A stretch of DNA of 64,000 nt from Marinihelvus sp963695135 (GCA_963695135.1 CAVOGA010000003.1:124001-188000); one strand, 5' to 3'; shown: positions 52,855 through 63,417, numbered from the stretch's first letter. The notes: generated by a model from the letters alone, not told the origin. Program-made: numbers and translations.

Positions 52855-55030
52855 ATGAGCACTTTTCACCTGAACCGGCGTGACTTTCTGAAAAGCAGCG
52901 GTGTCGCGGCCGGCGGCCTCGCCCTGGGTATCTCCTTCGGCAGCGCATCCGCAGACCGGCGGCGACGCAGGCGGTGACGCGACGGAGATCAACGCGTTTA
53001 TTCACATCGCCGAGGACGGCTCCACCACCCTGTATTGCGGTCGCTGCGAAATGGGCCAGGGCATCTCCACCGCCCTCCCCGCGGCGGTCGCCGATGAGCT
53101 GGAGGCCGACTGGGCTCTGGTCACGGTGCTGCAGGGTGATGCGGACGAAAAATACGGCCCCCAGGCCACGGGCGGATCCAATTCCATCAACCAGATGTTT
53201 CAGCCGATGCGCGAGGCCGGCGCCGCCGCCCAGGCCATGCTGGTCAGCGCGGCAGCCAACCGCTGGGGCATTGACAAGTCGGAGTGCTACGCCAGCAACC
53301 ACCGGGTATATAACCAGCAGAATGACCGCTCGCTGGGCTATGGCGAACTGGCGGCGGATGCCGCCGGCCTGCCCGTTCCCGAGGTGGTCACGCTGAAAGC
53401 TCCGGACCAGTTCCGCTACATTGGCCAGCCGATTCCCCGGGTCGATATGCAGGAGGTGGTCACCGGCACACGCATTTATGGTGCAGATGCCCGCGCGCCC
53501 GGCATGAAATTCGGCGCCATTCGGCACGTGCCGGTCAGGGGCGGCAGCATCAAATCGTTCAACGCGGACAAGGCGCGCGCCATGCCCGGCGTGATTGACA
53601 TCATTCAGATCGAACCGATTAAGGACGGCTACAGCTCCGTAGGCGGCATCGGCGTCATCGCCGAGACCACCTGGCACGCCAACCAGGCCCTGGACGCGGT
53701 TGAAATTGAGTTCGAGGCGGGCCCCAATGCGGTCTACAACTCGCCGGAGTACAAGGCCGCCCTGATCAGCGCCGTGGAGTCACAGGCCGAACCGGTATTC
53801 AGCAAGGGCAACCTGTCGGGCGCCTTCGAGGCGGCCGCCAGCCAGCACAGCGCAACCTACACCGGCGGTCACCTGTCCCACTCGCCCATGGAACCCATGG
53901 CCAGCACGGTGTGGGTCAAGGACGACGGCAGTTGCGAAGTCTGGGCCTCAACGCAGGACCCGGTTGGCATTCAGCGCACCGTGGGCAAGTTCCTTGGTGT
54001 CGAGCCACAGCAGGTGACCGTCCACGTGATGATGGCCGGTGGCGCGTTTGGACGTAAATTCATGTGTGATTACGTGCACGAGGCAGCGGCCATGTCCCGC
54101 GCGGTGGGCGCTCCGGTGAACCTGACCTGGTCGCGCGAGGAGGATACGCGGACCGGCTACTACCACTCGGTGAACGCGCAACACATCCAGGCATCCCTGG
54201 ACGAAGAAGGCAACGTGACCGGCTGGCTGCATCGGGCAGCCTTTCCGTCGATTTCCAGCACCTTTGACCCGTCTGTCGAGCGTCCCTCGGAAGGTGACCT
54301 CGAAGCGCTGATCAATCACCCCTACGGCATCATCAACCTGGACATCGAATCCGGCCTGGCGCCCTCGCACACCAGGATTGGCTGGTATCGCGCCGTCTAC
54401 GCGATTTTTTACGGCTATGCGATCAATGTTTTCACTGACGAGTTGGCCGAGCAGGCGGGCATGGACCCGCTGGACTTCTACCGGCGCATCTACCGCAACA
54501 ACAAGAACCCCGAGCAGGCCGAACAGGTGGAGCGATCCCTGGGCGTGCTGGAACTGGCCGCTGAAAAGGCCGGCTGGGGCAAACCGCTGCCGGAAGGCCA
54601 GGGTCTCGGGCTGGCGGTCCACCACAGCTTTGAATCCTACCTGGCGATGGCGGTGCACGTGGCGCTCGACGGTGACAATATCCGGGTGCTGCGCGTTGAC
54701 TGTGCCGTGGATTGCGGCCTGGTGCTCAACCCGGACCAGGCCCGGGCCCAGATGGAGGGCGCCGTGATCATGGGCATGTCACTGGCGCTGTATACGGAAA
54801 TCACCTTCAAGGACGGTGCGGTGGTCAATTCAAACTTCGACGACTACCCCGTGCTGCGGGCCAACGAGGCGCCGCCGGAGATCAATGTGTACTTCACCAA
54901 TACCGATGCCCAGCCCACGGGGCTTGGTGAACCGGGCGTACCGACCTTTGCACCGGCGCTGGCGAATGCCATCTACGCCGCCGGCGGCCCGCGCCACCGC
55001 AGCCTGCCGATCAAACCCATTGCCAGCTGA
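52855..55030 (+). CDS. Molybdopterin subunit of the molybdenum hydroxylase (isoquinoline 1-oxidoreductase beta-like), one +1 break
   Basis: About 724 residues. N-terminal twin-arginine signal (NRRDFLKSSGVAAGGLALG), so the enzyme is exported. Mo-cofactor motifs: EMGQGISTALPAAVADELEA, TGGSNSI, VMMAGGAFGRKF and the catalytic Glu in GLGEPGVPTFAPALANAI. The frame breaks near 52977 (GAC-C-GGC); removing one C joins SASAD to GGDAGGDATEINAF. Pairs with the small [2Fe-2S] subunit just upstream; the electron acceptor gene is not in the window. Confidence 0.93.
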
Positions 55031-55137
55031 CTCCGCTCGTCTCACCGGGTGCCCCGGCGCACCCGGTGGGTGCGCCCGGCAATGGAAATTCGGGTATATT
55101 TGCCGGCTGCAATCTCAAACCAAAGGTGAATTTCCTT

Positions 55138-57334
55138 ATGAAAACCCGCTCAACGCTGGCGGTGGCCGTGGCAATCAGCCTCGCCGCGACCGCCTGCTCA
55201 AAGTCCGAACCGGAAACCAGCGCCGAGGCGCAACCGGAGTCCTCAGCAGTGGTGGCTGACGTCATTGAACCCGTGGCACTTGACCAGGATGCCAATCCTT
55301 TCTTCACGGAAAGCCCCCTGTTTCTGCAGTACCCGCCCTACGACCTGATCGAGGACGAACACTACCTGCCCGCGTTCGAACTCGGTATGGCTGAGCACCT
55401 GGCGGAGATCGAGGAGATCGCCACCAACCCGGAAGCGCCGACCTTCGAGAACACCATGGTCGCCATGGACCTTTCCGGTCGCATGCTGGACCGCGTTTCG
55501 CGGGTGTTTTACGCCATGGCTTCAGCGGACACGAATGAGACCATCGAAGCGGTGCGCAGCGAAATGGCCCCGCGCCTGGCGGCGCACGGCGACGCCATCC
55601 TGCTGAACAAAGCGTTGTTCGAGCGTGTAAATGCGGTCTATGACCAGCGTGATTCGCTGGAACTCGATCCGGAGTCCTACCGCCTGGTCGAGGAAACCTA
55701 CAAGGATTTCGTCCGCGCCGGCGCGCTGCTGGACGACGTGGAAAAAGAACAGTTGATGGCCTACAACTCGGAACTGGCCACCCTGCAGACCCGGTTCTCC
55801 CAGAACGTGCTGGGCGAAGTGAATGCCAAGGCGATCGTGGTTGAAGATCCGGCCCTGCTCGACGGGCTGGGTGAATCAGGCATCGCCTCTGCAGCAGAGG
55901 CTGCCAATGCGCGCGACCTGGAGGGTCAGTACGTGATCCCCCTGCTCAACACCAGTGGACAACCCGCCCTGGCTTCTCTCAACAACCGGGACCTGCGCCT
56001 GCGCATCGCGGAAACCTCCCTGGGCCGTGGCTCAAGCGGCGGTGAGTTCGATAACCGCGAAACCCTCAGCCGTGCAGCCCGGATCCGCGCAGAGCGGGCG
56101 CAGCTGCTGGGCTATGCCAACCATGCAGCCTACGGGCTGGAAGACCAGACGGCAGGCACCGTAGAGGCCGTCAACGAGCGTCTGGCCAGCCTTGCACCGC
56201 CGGCCCGGGCCAACGCGGAGCGGGAAGCCGCCGAGCTGCAGGCGATGATCGATGCGGAAGGCGGCGACTTCGAGCTGACGTTTGCGGACTGGTCCTACTA
56301 CACCGAAAAGCTGCGCCAGCAGAAGTATGATTTTGACGCAGTCACAGCTCAAACCCTACTTCGAGCTGGACAGCGTTCTGGTCAACGGCGTGTTCTTTGC
56401 GGCGGAACAGGTTTTCGGCCTGACCTTCGAGCAACGCACGGACCTGCCGGTTTACCATCCGGACGTGCGGGTGTGGGAAGTGTTTGACGCCGACGGCAGC
56501 ACACTCGGGCTGTTCATCGAAGACATGTACGCCCGGGAAAGCAAGCGTGGCGGCGCCTGGATGAATGCGGCAGTAAGCCAGTCCAAGCTGCTGGGCACCA
56601 AGCCGGTGGTGGCCAATCACCTGAATATCCCCAAGCCGCCGGAAGGCGAGCCGACGCTGCTGACCTGGGACGAGGTGACCACCCTGTTCCACGAGTTCGG
56701 CCATGCCCTGCACGGACTGTTTTCCAACGTGACCTATCCGAGCTTCTCCGGCACATCGGTTCCGCGCGACTTCGTGGAATACCCCTCGCAGGTTAACGAA
56801 ATGTGGGCGGACTGGCCGGAAGTGCTGGCCAACTACGCCGTGCATTACCAGACCGGTGAGCCATTGCCGCAGGAAATGCTGGACAAGGTCCTGGCCTCCA
56901 GCCAGTTCAACGAGGGCTACCGCACCACGGAATACCTGGCGGCCGCCCTGCTCGACCAGGCCTGGCACCAGCGGACCCCCGACGAAGTGCCGGATGCAGA
57001 CGGCGTGCTGGCCTTTGAAGCAGCCGCTCTCGAAGCCGCCGGCATGGACTTTCCACCGGTACCGCCGCGCTACCGCAGCACCTACTTTTCCCACATCGTG
57101 GGCGGCTATTCCGCCGGTTACTACGCTTACATCTGGAGCGAAGTGCTGGATGCGGACTCCGTGGAGTGGTTCAAGGAAAACGGCGGCATGCTGCGTGAAA
57201 ACGGCGATCACTTCCGGGAAACCCTGCTTTCCCGCGGTGGCTCCCAGGACGCCATGGAACTGTTCGTGGATTTCCGGGGCCGCGAACCCGACGTTCAGCC
57301 GCTGCTGATCCGCCGTGGTCTCACGCCCCAGTAA
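55138..57334 (+). CDS. dcp: M3-family peptidyl-dipeptidase Dcp, lipoprotein form, one +1 break
   Basis: Zinc oligopeptidase releasing C-terminal dipeptides. About 732 residues from MKTRSTLAVAVAISLAATAC, a lipoprotein signal with lipobox TAC, so it acts in the periplasm. Zinc motif FHEFGHALHG with the third ligand in SQVNEMWADW; the C-terminal HIVGGYSAGYYAYIWSEVLD is typical. The frame breaks at about 56338 (GAC-G-CAG), joining QKYDFD to QSQLKPYFELDSV. A strong terminator follows. Confidence 0.93.
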
Positions 57335-57351
57335 CGGGCAGAGCTACAGGA

Positions 57352-57388
57352 AGCATGAAAAAAGCGCCCCTCGCGGGCGCTTTTTTTT
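57352..57388. terminator. Bidirectional terminator between dcp and galE
   Basis: AAAAAAGCGCCC-cctcgc-GGGCGCTTTTTTTT: GC stem flanked by A-run and T8. Serves the convergent dcp and galE genes. Confidence 0.92.
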
Positions 57389-57402
57389 ACCAATGATGTC
57401 GC

Positions 57403-58443
57403 TCAGCCGGCAGCGTAACCTTCAGGGTTACCCTCCTGCCAGCGCCAGCTGTCCGCGCACATCTGCTGCAGTGTGCGTGATGCCCGCCAGCCCAGGGTTT
57501 GCCCGGCCAGCGTGGGATCAGCCCAGACTTCCGCCGCGTCCCCGGCACGCCGGTCAACGATTCGATAGGGAACCGGCCGCCCCGAGGCGGCCTCAAAGGC
57601 CTTGATCATCTCCAGCACGGACACGCCGCTGCCGGTACCCAGGTTCAGGTAGCGGATTCCGCTGCCGCCCAGAACCAGGTCCAGGGTGGCGATATGGCCC
57701 TCAACCAGGTCCATCACGTGAATGTAATCGCGCACGCCGGTCCCGTCACGGGTCGGGTAATCGTTTCCGTAGACCTGCAGAAACTCCCGCCGGCCCACCG
57801 CCACCTGGCTGATATAGGGCATGAGGTTATTGGGGATGCCCCTGGGACTTTCGCCGATCAGGCCGCTGGGGTGCGCCCCCACGGGATTGAAGTACCGCAA
57901 ACAGGCGATCGACCACTCCGGGTCATCCGCAAAGCGCTTCGCGAGCAGGCGCTCCACGTCCAGCTTGGACTGGCCATAGGGATTGTTGGCCTGCAGCGGC
58001 GCCGACTCGGCCACCGGCACCGCGGCGGAAGCGCCGTAGACTGTTGCCGAGGAGGAGAACACGAGGCGCTTGAGCCCCGCCTCCTGCATGGCATCGAAGA
58101 GGCTCTCGGAGCCGGCCACGTTGTTGTCGTGGTAGCGCCGGGGGTGCTCCACCGACTCGGCGACCGACTTGAGACCGGCAAAATGCAGCACCACGTCCGG
58201 CCGGGACTGCTGCAGAAGTCCCCGCAGCAGCCCACGATCGCGAATATCGCCCTCCACGAACGTAACGGGCCGGCCGCAGATCACCGCGAGCCGGTCGAGC
58301 GCCTCGGGGCTGCTGTTGCTGAAATTATCGAGAATCACCGGCTGGTGTCCCGCCTGTACCAGGCTGACACAGGCGTGCGACCCGATGTAGCCGGCGCCAC
58401 CGGTCACCAGGACCACTTTCCCGCTTCTCTGCCTTGCCGCCAC
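57403..58443 (-). CDS. galE: UDP-glucose 4-epimerase
   Basis: NAD-dependent short-chain dehydrogenase interconverting UDP-glucose and UDP-galactose. 346 residues. GGAGYIGSHACVSL (NAD fold), SSSATVYG and the catalytic YGQSK (Tyr/Lys) are present, as is RYFNPVGAHPSGLIGESP. Feeds the polysaccharide genes that follow on the other strand. Confidence 0.95.
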   Translation of the reverse strand: MAARQRSGKVVLVTGGAGYIGSHACVSLVQAGHQPVILDNFSNSSPEALDRLAVICGRPVTFVEGDIRDRGLLRGLLQQSRPDVVLHFAGLKSVAESVEHPRRYHDNNVAGSESLFDAMQEAGLKRLVFSSSATVYGASAAVPVAESAPLQANNPYGQSKLDVERLLAKRFADDPEWSIACLRYFNPVGAHPSGLIGESPRGIPNNLMPYISQVAVGRREFLQVYGNDYPTRDGTGVRDYIHVMDLVEGHIATLDLVLGGSGIRYLNLGTGSGVSVLEMIKAFEAASGRPVPYRIVDRRAGDAAEVWADPTLAGQTLGWRASRTLQQMCADSWRWQEGNPEGYAAG

Positions 58444-58505
58444 AGCTCTTTCTCACGCGTCCGAACGATACCCGTCAGACGCTAACAGCCCGTGGCGGGC
58501 GGGTC

Positions 58506-58534
58506 CAGTCATTCGCCGGCGAAGACCGTATAAT
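58506..58534 (+). promoter_or_regulatory. Promoter of rmlBAC
   Basis: CAGTCA (58506-58511), 17-base spacer, perfect TATAAT (58529-58534); leader of about 63 bases to the rmlB GTG, with AAAGGAA as ribosome site. Confidence 0.6.
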
Positions 58535-58603
58535 GCGCACCTGAAAGCTTGCGCAAGTAACCGGCGGCCGGACAGGGTAGCCGAGAAAGAAAGGAATACG
58601 ATT

Positions 58604-59659
58604 GTGAAAATTCTCGTGACCGGCGGTGCGGGTTTTATCGGCTCGGCCCTGGTCAGACACCTGATCCGCAATACGGATGCGTCGGTGGTTAACGTCGACC
58701 TGCTGACGTACGCGGGCAATCCCGACTCCCTGGCCGCGGTGGCCGGCTCTTCCCGTTACCGCTTTGAGCAGGCCGATATCTGCGACGGTAACGCCATGCA
58801 GGCGCTGCTGGGCCAACATCGCCCGGACGCGATCATGCACCTGGCAGCGGAGAGCCACGTGGACCGCTCCATCGATGGTCCCGGCGCTTTCGTGCAGACC
58901 AATATTGTTGGCACCTACCAGCTGCTGGAAGCAGCCCGTCAGTACCGGGACCAGGGGGCGCCGGAAAGCTTCCGCTTCCTGCACGTATCCACCGACGAGG
59001 TCTACGGCGACCTGGGAGCGGACGACGCGCTGTTCCGGGAAGACACGGCCTACCAGCCGAGTTCGCCCTATGCGGCCACCAAGGCCGGTTCCGACCACCT
59101 GGTCCGTGCCTGGGGTCGCACCTTTGGCCTGCCGGTCCTGGTCACCAACTGTTCCAATAATTACGGCCCCTGCCAGTTTCCGGAAAAACTGATTCCGCAC
59201 ATGATTCTCAATGCGCTGCAGGGTAAGCCGCTGCCGGTGTACGGCGACGGACAGCAGGTTCGCGACTGGCTCTACGTCGGCGATCACGCGCGGGCGCTGG
59301 TGCGCGTGCTGGAGGCTGGCACACCCGGCGAAACCTACAACATTGGCGGCTGGAACGAGGCGCGGAACCTGGACGTGGTTCACCAGATCTGCGATCTGCT
59401 GGATGAACTGGCCCCGGAGCACCGGGACGGCATGGCGTCCTACCGTGAGTTGATCACCTTCGTCAAAGACCGCCCGGGTCATGATGTCCGTTACGCCATA
59501 GATGCCGGCAAACTGCACCGGGAACTGGGCTGGAAACCCGCCGAGGACTTTCAGTCGGGCCTGCGTAAAACCGTGGCCTGGTACCTGGAAAACCGGGACT
59601 GGTGGCAACGGGTTCTGGACGGGCGCTACCGTCTTGAGCGCCTCGGAGCCGTCTCGTGA
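58604..59659 (+). CDS. rmlB: dTDP-glucose 4,6-dehydratase
   Basis: Second step of dTDP-sugar synthesis. 351 residues, GTG start. GGAGFIGSALVRHLI, HLAAESHVDRSIDGP, the catalytic STDEVYGDLG and YAATKAGSDHLVRAW are diagnostic. Overlaps rmlA by four bases (GTGA). Confidence 0.97.
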   Translation: MKILVTGGAGFIGSALVRHLIRNTDASVVNVDLLTYAGNPDSLAAVAGSSRYRFEQADICDGNAMQALLGQHRPDAIMHLAAESHVDRSIDGPGAFVQTNIVGTYQLLEAARQYRDQGAPESFRFLHVSTDEVYGDLGADDALFREDTAYQPSSPYAATKAGSDHLVRAWGRTFGLPVLVTNCSNNYGPCQFPEKLIPHMILNALQGKPLPVYGDGQQVRDWLYVGDHARALVRVLEAGTPGETYNIGGWNEARNLDVVHQICDLLDELAPEHRDGMASYRELITFVKDRPGHDVRYAIDAGKLHRELGWKPAEDFQSGLRKTVAWYLENRDWWQRVLDGRYRLERLGAVS

Positions 59660-60543
59660 GCCGTGCCGTGCGGAAAGGGCTGATCCTTGCCGGCGGTTCG
59701 GGCACCCGCTTACACCCGGTCACGCTGGGTGTGTGCAAGCAGCTGCTGCCGGTCTACGACAAGCCCATGATCTACTACCCGCTGACCACGCTGATGCTCG
59801 CCGGCCTGCGGGATATTCTCATTATTTCGACCCCGAACGACACGGGGCGATTCGAGCAGATGCTCGGCGACGGCTCCCAGTGGGGCATCAACCTGTCCTA
59901 CGCGGTGCAGCCCTCCCCGGACGGCCTCGCGCAGGCCTTTCTGATCGGCGAGGACTTCATCGACGGGGCGCCCAGCACCCTCATTCTCGGTGACAACCTG
60001 TTTTTCGGTCATGGTCTCGAAAAGCAACTCCAGGAAGCTGCCCAGCAGTCTTCCGGCGCGAGCGTCTTTGCCTACCAGGTCAGCAACCCGGAAGACTTCG
60101 GTGTCGTGGCCTTCGATGAAACAGGACGTGCGATTTCCATCGAGGAAAAGCCGGCCAGGCCCAAGAGCCACCACGCCGTCACCGGTCTGTACTTCTATGA
60201 TGAAGACGTGGTCGAGGTCGCCCGGGAAATCCGCCCGTCGGCGCGCGGTGAACTGGAAATCACCGACGTCAACCGCCACTACCTGGCGCAGGGCTCGCTC
60301 TCCGTGCAGCGCATGGGTCGCGGAATGGCCTGGCTGGACACCGGCACCTTCGACGCGATGCTCGAGGCGGCGCATTTTATCCAGACACTGGAGCGCCGCC
60401 AGGGACTGAAAGTCGCCAGCCCGGAAGAGGTGGCATTTCACAAACGCTGGATTGACCGGGAACAGCTTCTGCGACTGGCTGAACCGCTGAAGAAAAGCGG
60501 CTATGGCACCTACCTGGCGGGCCTGGTGGACTCACCCCGGTGA
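59656..60543 (+). CDS. rmlA: Glucose-1-phosphate thymidylyltransferase
   Basis: Makes dTDP-glucose from glucose-1-phosphate and dTTP. 295 residues, GTG start inside the rmlB stop overlap. LILAGGSGTRLHPVT, KQLLPVYDKPMIYYPLTTLM (catalytic Lys) and LILGDNLFFGHGL are typical. Overlaps rmlC by four bases. Confidence 0.97.
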   Translation: MSRAVRKGLILAGGSGTRLHPVTLGVCKQLLPVYDKPMIYYPLTTLMLAGLRDILIISTPNDTGRFEQMLGDGSQWGINLSYAVQPSPDGLAQAFLIGEDFIDGAPSTLILGDNLFFGHGLEKQLQEAAQQSSGASVFAYQVSNPEDFGVVAFDETGRAISIEEKPARPKSHHAVTGLYFYDEDVVEVAREIRPSARGELEITDVNRHYLAQGSLSVQRMGRGMAWLDTGTFDAMLEAAHFIQTLERRQGLKVASPEEVAFHKRWIDREQLLRLAEPLKKSGYGTYLAGLVDSPR

Positions 60544-61076
60544 ATTTCGAGGAGACCGCACTGCCCGGCGTTGTGCTGATCACGCCTTCCGTCCATGGCG
60601 ATGCGCGGGGCTTTTTCCTGGAGACCTGGCGCGAGGACCGCTACGCGGAGTTGCTGGGTAGCAATGAGCGCTTCTGCCAGGATAACCACAGCCGCTCGGC
60701 GCGAGGTGTGCTGCGCGGACTGCATTTCCAGACCCGCCGTCCCCAGGGCAAGCTGCTACGCTGCGTGCGCGGTGAAATCTTTGACGTGGCGGTGGATGTG
60801 CGGCCCGGCTCGGCCAGCTTCGGGCAGTGGGTCGGTGTGCGGCTGAGCGAGGACAACAAGCAGCAGTTGTTTGTGCCGGCGGGTTTTGCCCACGGATTCC
60901 AGGTGCTCTCCGGGTCTGCGGACGTGGAGTACAAGTGCACGGACTATTACGACCCGGGTGGCGAATCAGGCGTCCGCTGGAATGATCCGGACCTGGCCAT
61001 CGACTGGCCAATCGACACCCCGCTGGTCAGCGAAAAAGATCAGGCCTTGCCATTCCTGTCCGCACTCTCGAGCTGA
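60540..61076 (+). CDS. rmlC: dTDP-4-dehydrorhamnose 3,5-epimerase
   Basis: Cupin epimerase of the dTDP-rhamnose route. 178 residues, GTG start. GDARGFFLETWREDRY, SRSARGVLRGLHFQ (catalytic His), FVPAGFAHGFQVLS and YKCTDYYDPGGESG are present. The rmlD reductase is not in the window. Its 3' end overlaps the convergent glycosyltransferase gene by 37 bases. Confidence 0.97.
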   Translation: MNFEETALPGVVLITPSVHGDARGFFLETWREDRYAELLGSNERFCQDNHSRSARGVLRGLHFQTRRPQGKLLRCVRGEIFDVAVDVRPGSASFGQWVGVRLSEDNKQQLFVPAGFAHGFQVLSGSADVEYKCTDYYDPGGESGVRWNDPDLAIDWPIDTPLVSEKDQALPFLSALSS

Positions 61077-61897
61077 AACGCCTTTCGAAAGGCCTTGCCC
61101 ATGCCACGGTGCAGGGCACTGTTGACCGGCACGATGCTGAAAAACAGGCGGTTAAAACGGTGCAGCGCTGCCGCCCTGCGGGCGCCCGGATAGTCCGCGC
61201 CGTAGCGTTCAGCAAAACCCTGGGCCATGGCCAGCTGGCGGTGAAAGAAGCGCCGGGACATGGTGTTGTCACCAGGCTCCTTGACCAGCGTCACGGCATC
61301 CAGGTTGCCCATGGCGCCCTGCGCGCCAAGCCTTAGCCACAGGTCCCAGTCCTCCGCGTACGGCAGCGACTCATCGTAACCGGCAACCGCCTCGAACGCC
61401 GCCCGGCGCATCAGCACGCTGGAGTGGCAGAAGGGACAGCGGAACAGCAACTGGCCGCGTATCGCCTCATCGGTGAGCGGGTTTTCCGATGCCCTGCCCT
61501 GTTCATCGACATAGGCGGTTCCAAGCAGCACGCCATCAGGCCGGCTGTCCATCCAGGCCAGCTGCTTGCTGAGCTTTCGCGTATCGGTCCAGTAATCGTC
61601 ATCGTCCAGGCGGGCGAGAAATTCGCCCCGGGCCAGGGCAGCCGCCCGGTTAAGCGATGCGGGCAGCCCGAGATTCTGTGTATTGCGCACGGTCACAACG
61701 CGCCCGTCATCCTGCCAGCGCCCCAGGAGTTCCGCTGTGCCATCGCTGCTGTGATCGTCAACGATCAGCAGCTGCAGGGACGCATCCTCCTGCGCCAGGA
61801 CGGATTCGACCGCCCGCGCCAGGGTGCCGGCCCGGTTGAATGTGCTCATCAGGACAGAGACGCGCACCGCCGTGCCGGGTGACACGATCTCTTCCAC
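61040..61897 (-). CDS. Family 2 glycosyltransferase
   Basis: 285 residues, GT-A fold: VSVLMSTFNRAGTLARAVES, LLIVDDHSSDGTAELL, and the metal-binding LARLDDDDYW; EDWDLWLRLGAQG gives the catalytic-base region. Sugar and acceptor unknown. GTG start directly follows the wzt stop (TGAGTG), so the gene is translated with the exporter. Confidence 0.92.
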   Translation of the reverse strand: MEEIVSPGTAVRVSVLMSTFNRAGTLARAVESVLAQEDASLQLLIVDDHSSDGTAELLGRWQDDGRVVTVRNTQNLGLPASLNRAAALARGEFLARLDDDDYWTDTRKLSKQLAWMDSRPDGVLLGTAYVDEQGRASENPLTDEAIRGQLLFRCPFCHSSVLMRRAAFEAVAGYDESLPYAEDWDLWLRLGAQGAMGNLDAVTLVKEPGDNTMSRRFFHRQLAMAQGFAERYGADYPGARRAAALHRFNRLFFSIVPVNSALHRGMGKAFRKAFQLESADRNGKA

Positions 61898-62641
61898 TCA
61901 GGAATGCCCGCCGTGCGCCGGCCGACCCACACCCCGATGGGATGAGATGTAGGACAGGTAGCTGTCGATGACACGGTCCGGCTCGCCCTCCTCCATGATC
62001 TCCCCGTCCTCGAGCCAGATCACCCTCTGGCAGAGGCTTGCGACGGAGGCATCGTTGTGGGACACGTAAATCACCGACTGGTCCGAATTGATGCGCTCGC
62101 GCATGGCCTGCTGGGCCTTGATCCGAAATGACCGGTCCCCCACGCCCAGGATCTCGTCGATCAGCAACAGGTCCGCCTGCATTTTCAGACCGATGGAGAA
62201 ACCGAGACGGGCCCGCATACCGGTGGAATAGGTTTTCAAAGGCTGGTCAATGTAATCCTCAAGCTCGGCAAACTCGACGATTTCATCGTGCATGGCAAAC
62301 GCCTCCTTGCGGGAAGCCCCCAGGAACATGCAGGAAATGACCAGGTTGTCGGAGCCCGAGAGCTGCTGGTCAAAACCCACATTCAGGGCCAGCAATGCAA
62401 CACGGTCGCAATGCAGATGCAGCTGTCCCCGGTCAGGTTTGAAAATACCGGTAATCAATCGCAGCAGGGTGGATTTTCCGCACCCGTTCCTGCCGATCAG
62501 CCCAAGCGTCTCACCTTCATGAACGCGGAAAGTAATGTCCCGCAGCGCCTCGATTTTCTTGCCGCCGTAAAACCCGATGCCCGTCGAGTAGGTAAAACCG
62601 ACATGGTTGAGTTCCAGCAATAATTTCCTGTCGTTTCTCAT
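61898..62641 (-). CDS. wzt: ABC transporter ATPase for polysaccharide export (Wzt/KpsT type)
   Basis: 247 residues. Walker A GRNGCGKST, signature YSTGMRARLGFS, Walker B LLLIDEIL and H-loop VIYVSHND. The long N-terminal lead MRNDRKLLLELNHVGFTYST is typical of polysaccharide exporters. There is no C-terminal carbohydrate-binding domain, so export probably does not require a capped O-chain end. Overlaps wzm by four bases (ATGA). Confidence 0.94.
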   Translation of the reverse strand: MRNDRKLLLELNHVGFTYSTGIGFYGGKKIEALRDITFRVHEGETLGLIGRNGCGKSTLLRLITGIFKPDRGQLHLHCDRVALLALNVGFDQQLSGSDNLVISCMFLGASRKEAFAMHDEIVEFAELEDYIDQPLKTYSTGMRARLGFSIGLKMQADLLLIDEILGVGDRSFRIKAQQAMRERINSDQSVIYVSHNDASVASLCQRVIWLEDGEIMEEGEPDRVIDSYLSYISSHRGVGRPAHGGHS

Positions 62642-63417
62642 TGCATCGCCAGTCGCGCGTAGGTGGTCTCCAGGCGCCGGAACACCAGCCCCATGATGGC
62701 AATCAGGACGATGGAAACCGCGCAAATGACCAGCAGCGCACCCCAGTCCGGCGGCTGGCCGTCGAGCAGCACCTGGCGGTAGTTCTTGATGAGGTTGGCC
62801 ATCGGGTTCATGAGAAACAGCTCCTGGTGCTGTTTGAGCAGCACGTCCTTGTAACTGTAAAACACGCCGGAGCCCCACATCAGCACGGTCAGCATGGTCG
62901 TGATCAGGAACCGGAAATCGGGCACCAGCGGCACAATACCCGAGCAGACAACACCAACCGCGAGCGTGAACAGCGCCTGCGTCAGGATAACCGCCGGCAG
63001 ACCGAGCCAGGCAAGGGAGGGCTCGGCACCGAGGTACAGCAGGGAGCCCATCATCGCGATAAACACCACCATCTGTTTCACGAAATCCTGGCTGGTCGTG
63101 AGCAGCGGGAAAAACAGCTTCTGGATCGCAACCTGGTTGATCAGGCCCTTGTTGTCCAACAGGGACCGGGACGAGTTGCCGACGCTGCGGCTGAACCAGG
63201 AAAAAGCGACCTGGCCGCAGATCAGAAACAGCAGAAAGTTGTCTGTGCGGGTGTTCAGAAAAATGCCGAAGACCACGTACAGCGTCGTAACGTACAACAC
63301 CGGCTCCAGCAGCCACCAGAGATAACCCAGGTACGTACGGGACACCTCGGACCGCAGGTTGAACCTGAGCTTGGTGAAAAAGACTGCCCAGAACTGGCGT
63401 GAATTGACTGAAAGCAA
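62638..63417 (-). CDS. wzm: ABC-2 permease for polysaccharide export (Wzm type)
   Basis: 259 residues with six transmembrane helices. FNLRSEVSRTYLGYLWWLLE is the ABC-2 polysaccharide signature, then LFLICGQVAFSWFSRSVGNS and NLIKNYRQVLLDGQPP. First gene of wzm-wzt-glycosyltransferase; start ATG at 63417. Confidence 0.95.
   Translation of the reverse strand: MLSVNSRQFWAVFFTKLRFNLRSEVSRTYLGYLWWLLEPVLYVTTLYVVFGIFLNTRTDNFLLFLICGQVAFSWFSRSVGNSSRSLLDNKGLINQVAIQKLFFPLLTTSQDFVKQMVVFIAMMGSLLYLGAEPSLAWLGLPAVILTQALFTLAVGVVCSGIVPLVPDFRFLITTMLTVLMWGSGVFYSYKDVLLKQHQELFLMNPMANLIKNYRQVLLDGQPPDWGALLVICAVSIVLIAIMGLVFRRLETTYARLAMQ

Noticed and set aside
469..56338. Programmed +1 ribosomal frameshifting at the many break sites
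   Set aside because: The sites share no stop codon, slippery motif or stimulator, and affect unrelated housekeeping genes. Such dense recoding in one region is much less likely than insertion errors; kept only as an alternative in the findings.
61898..63316. 472-codon reading of wzt starting inside wzm
   Set aside because: The first 225 codons are an off-frame reading of the wzm permease; the true wzt start is the ATG at 62641.
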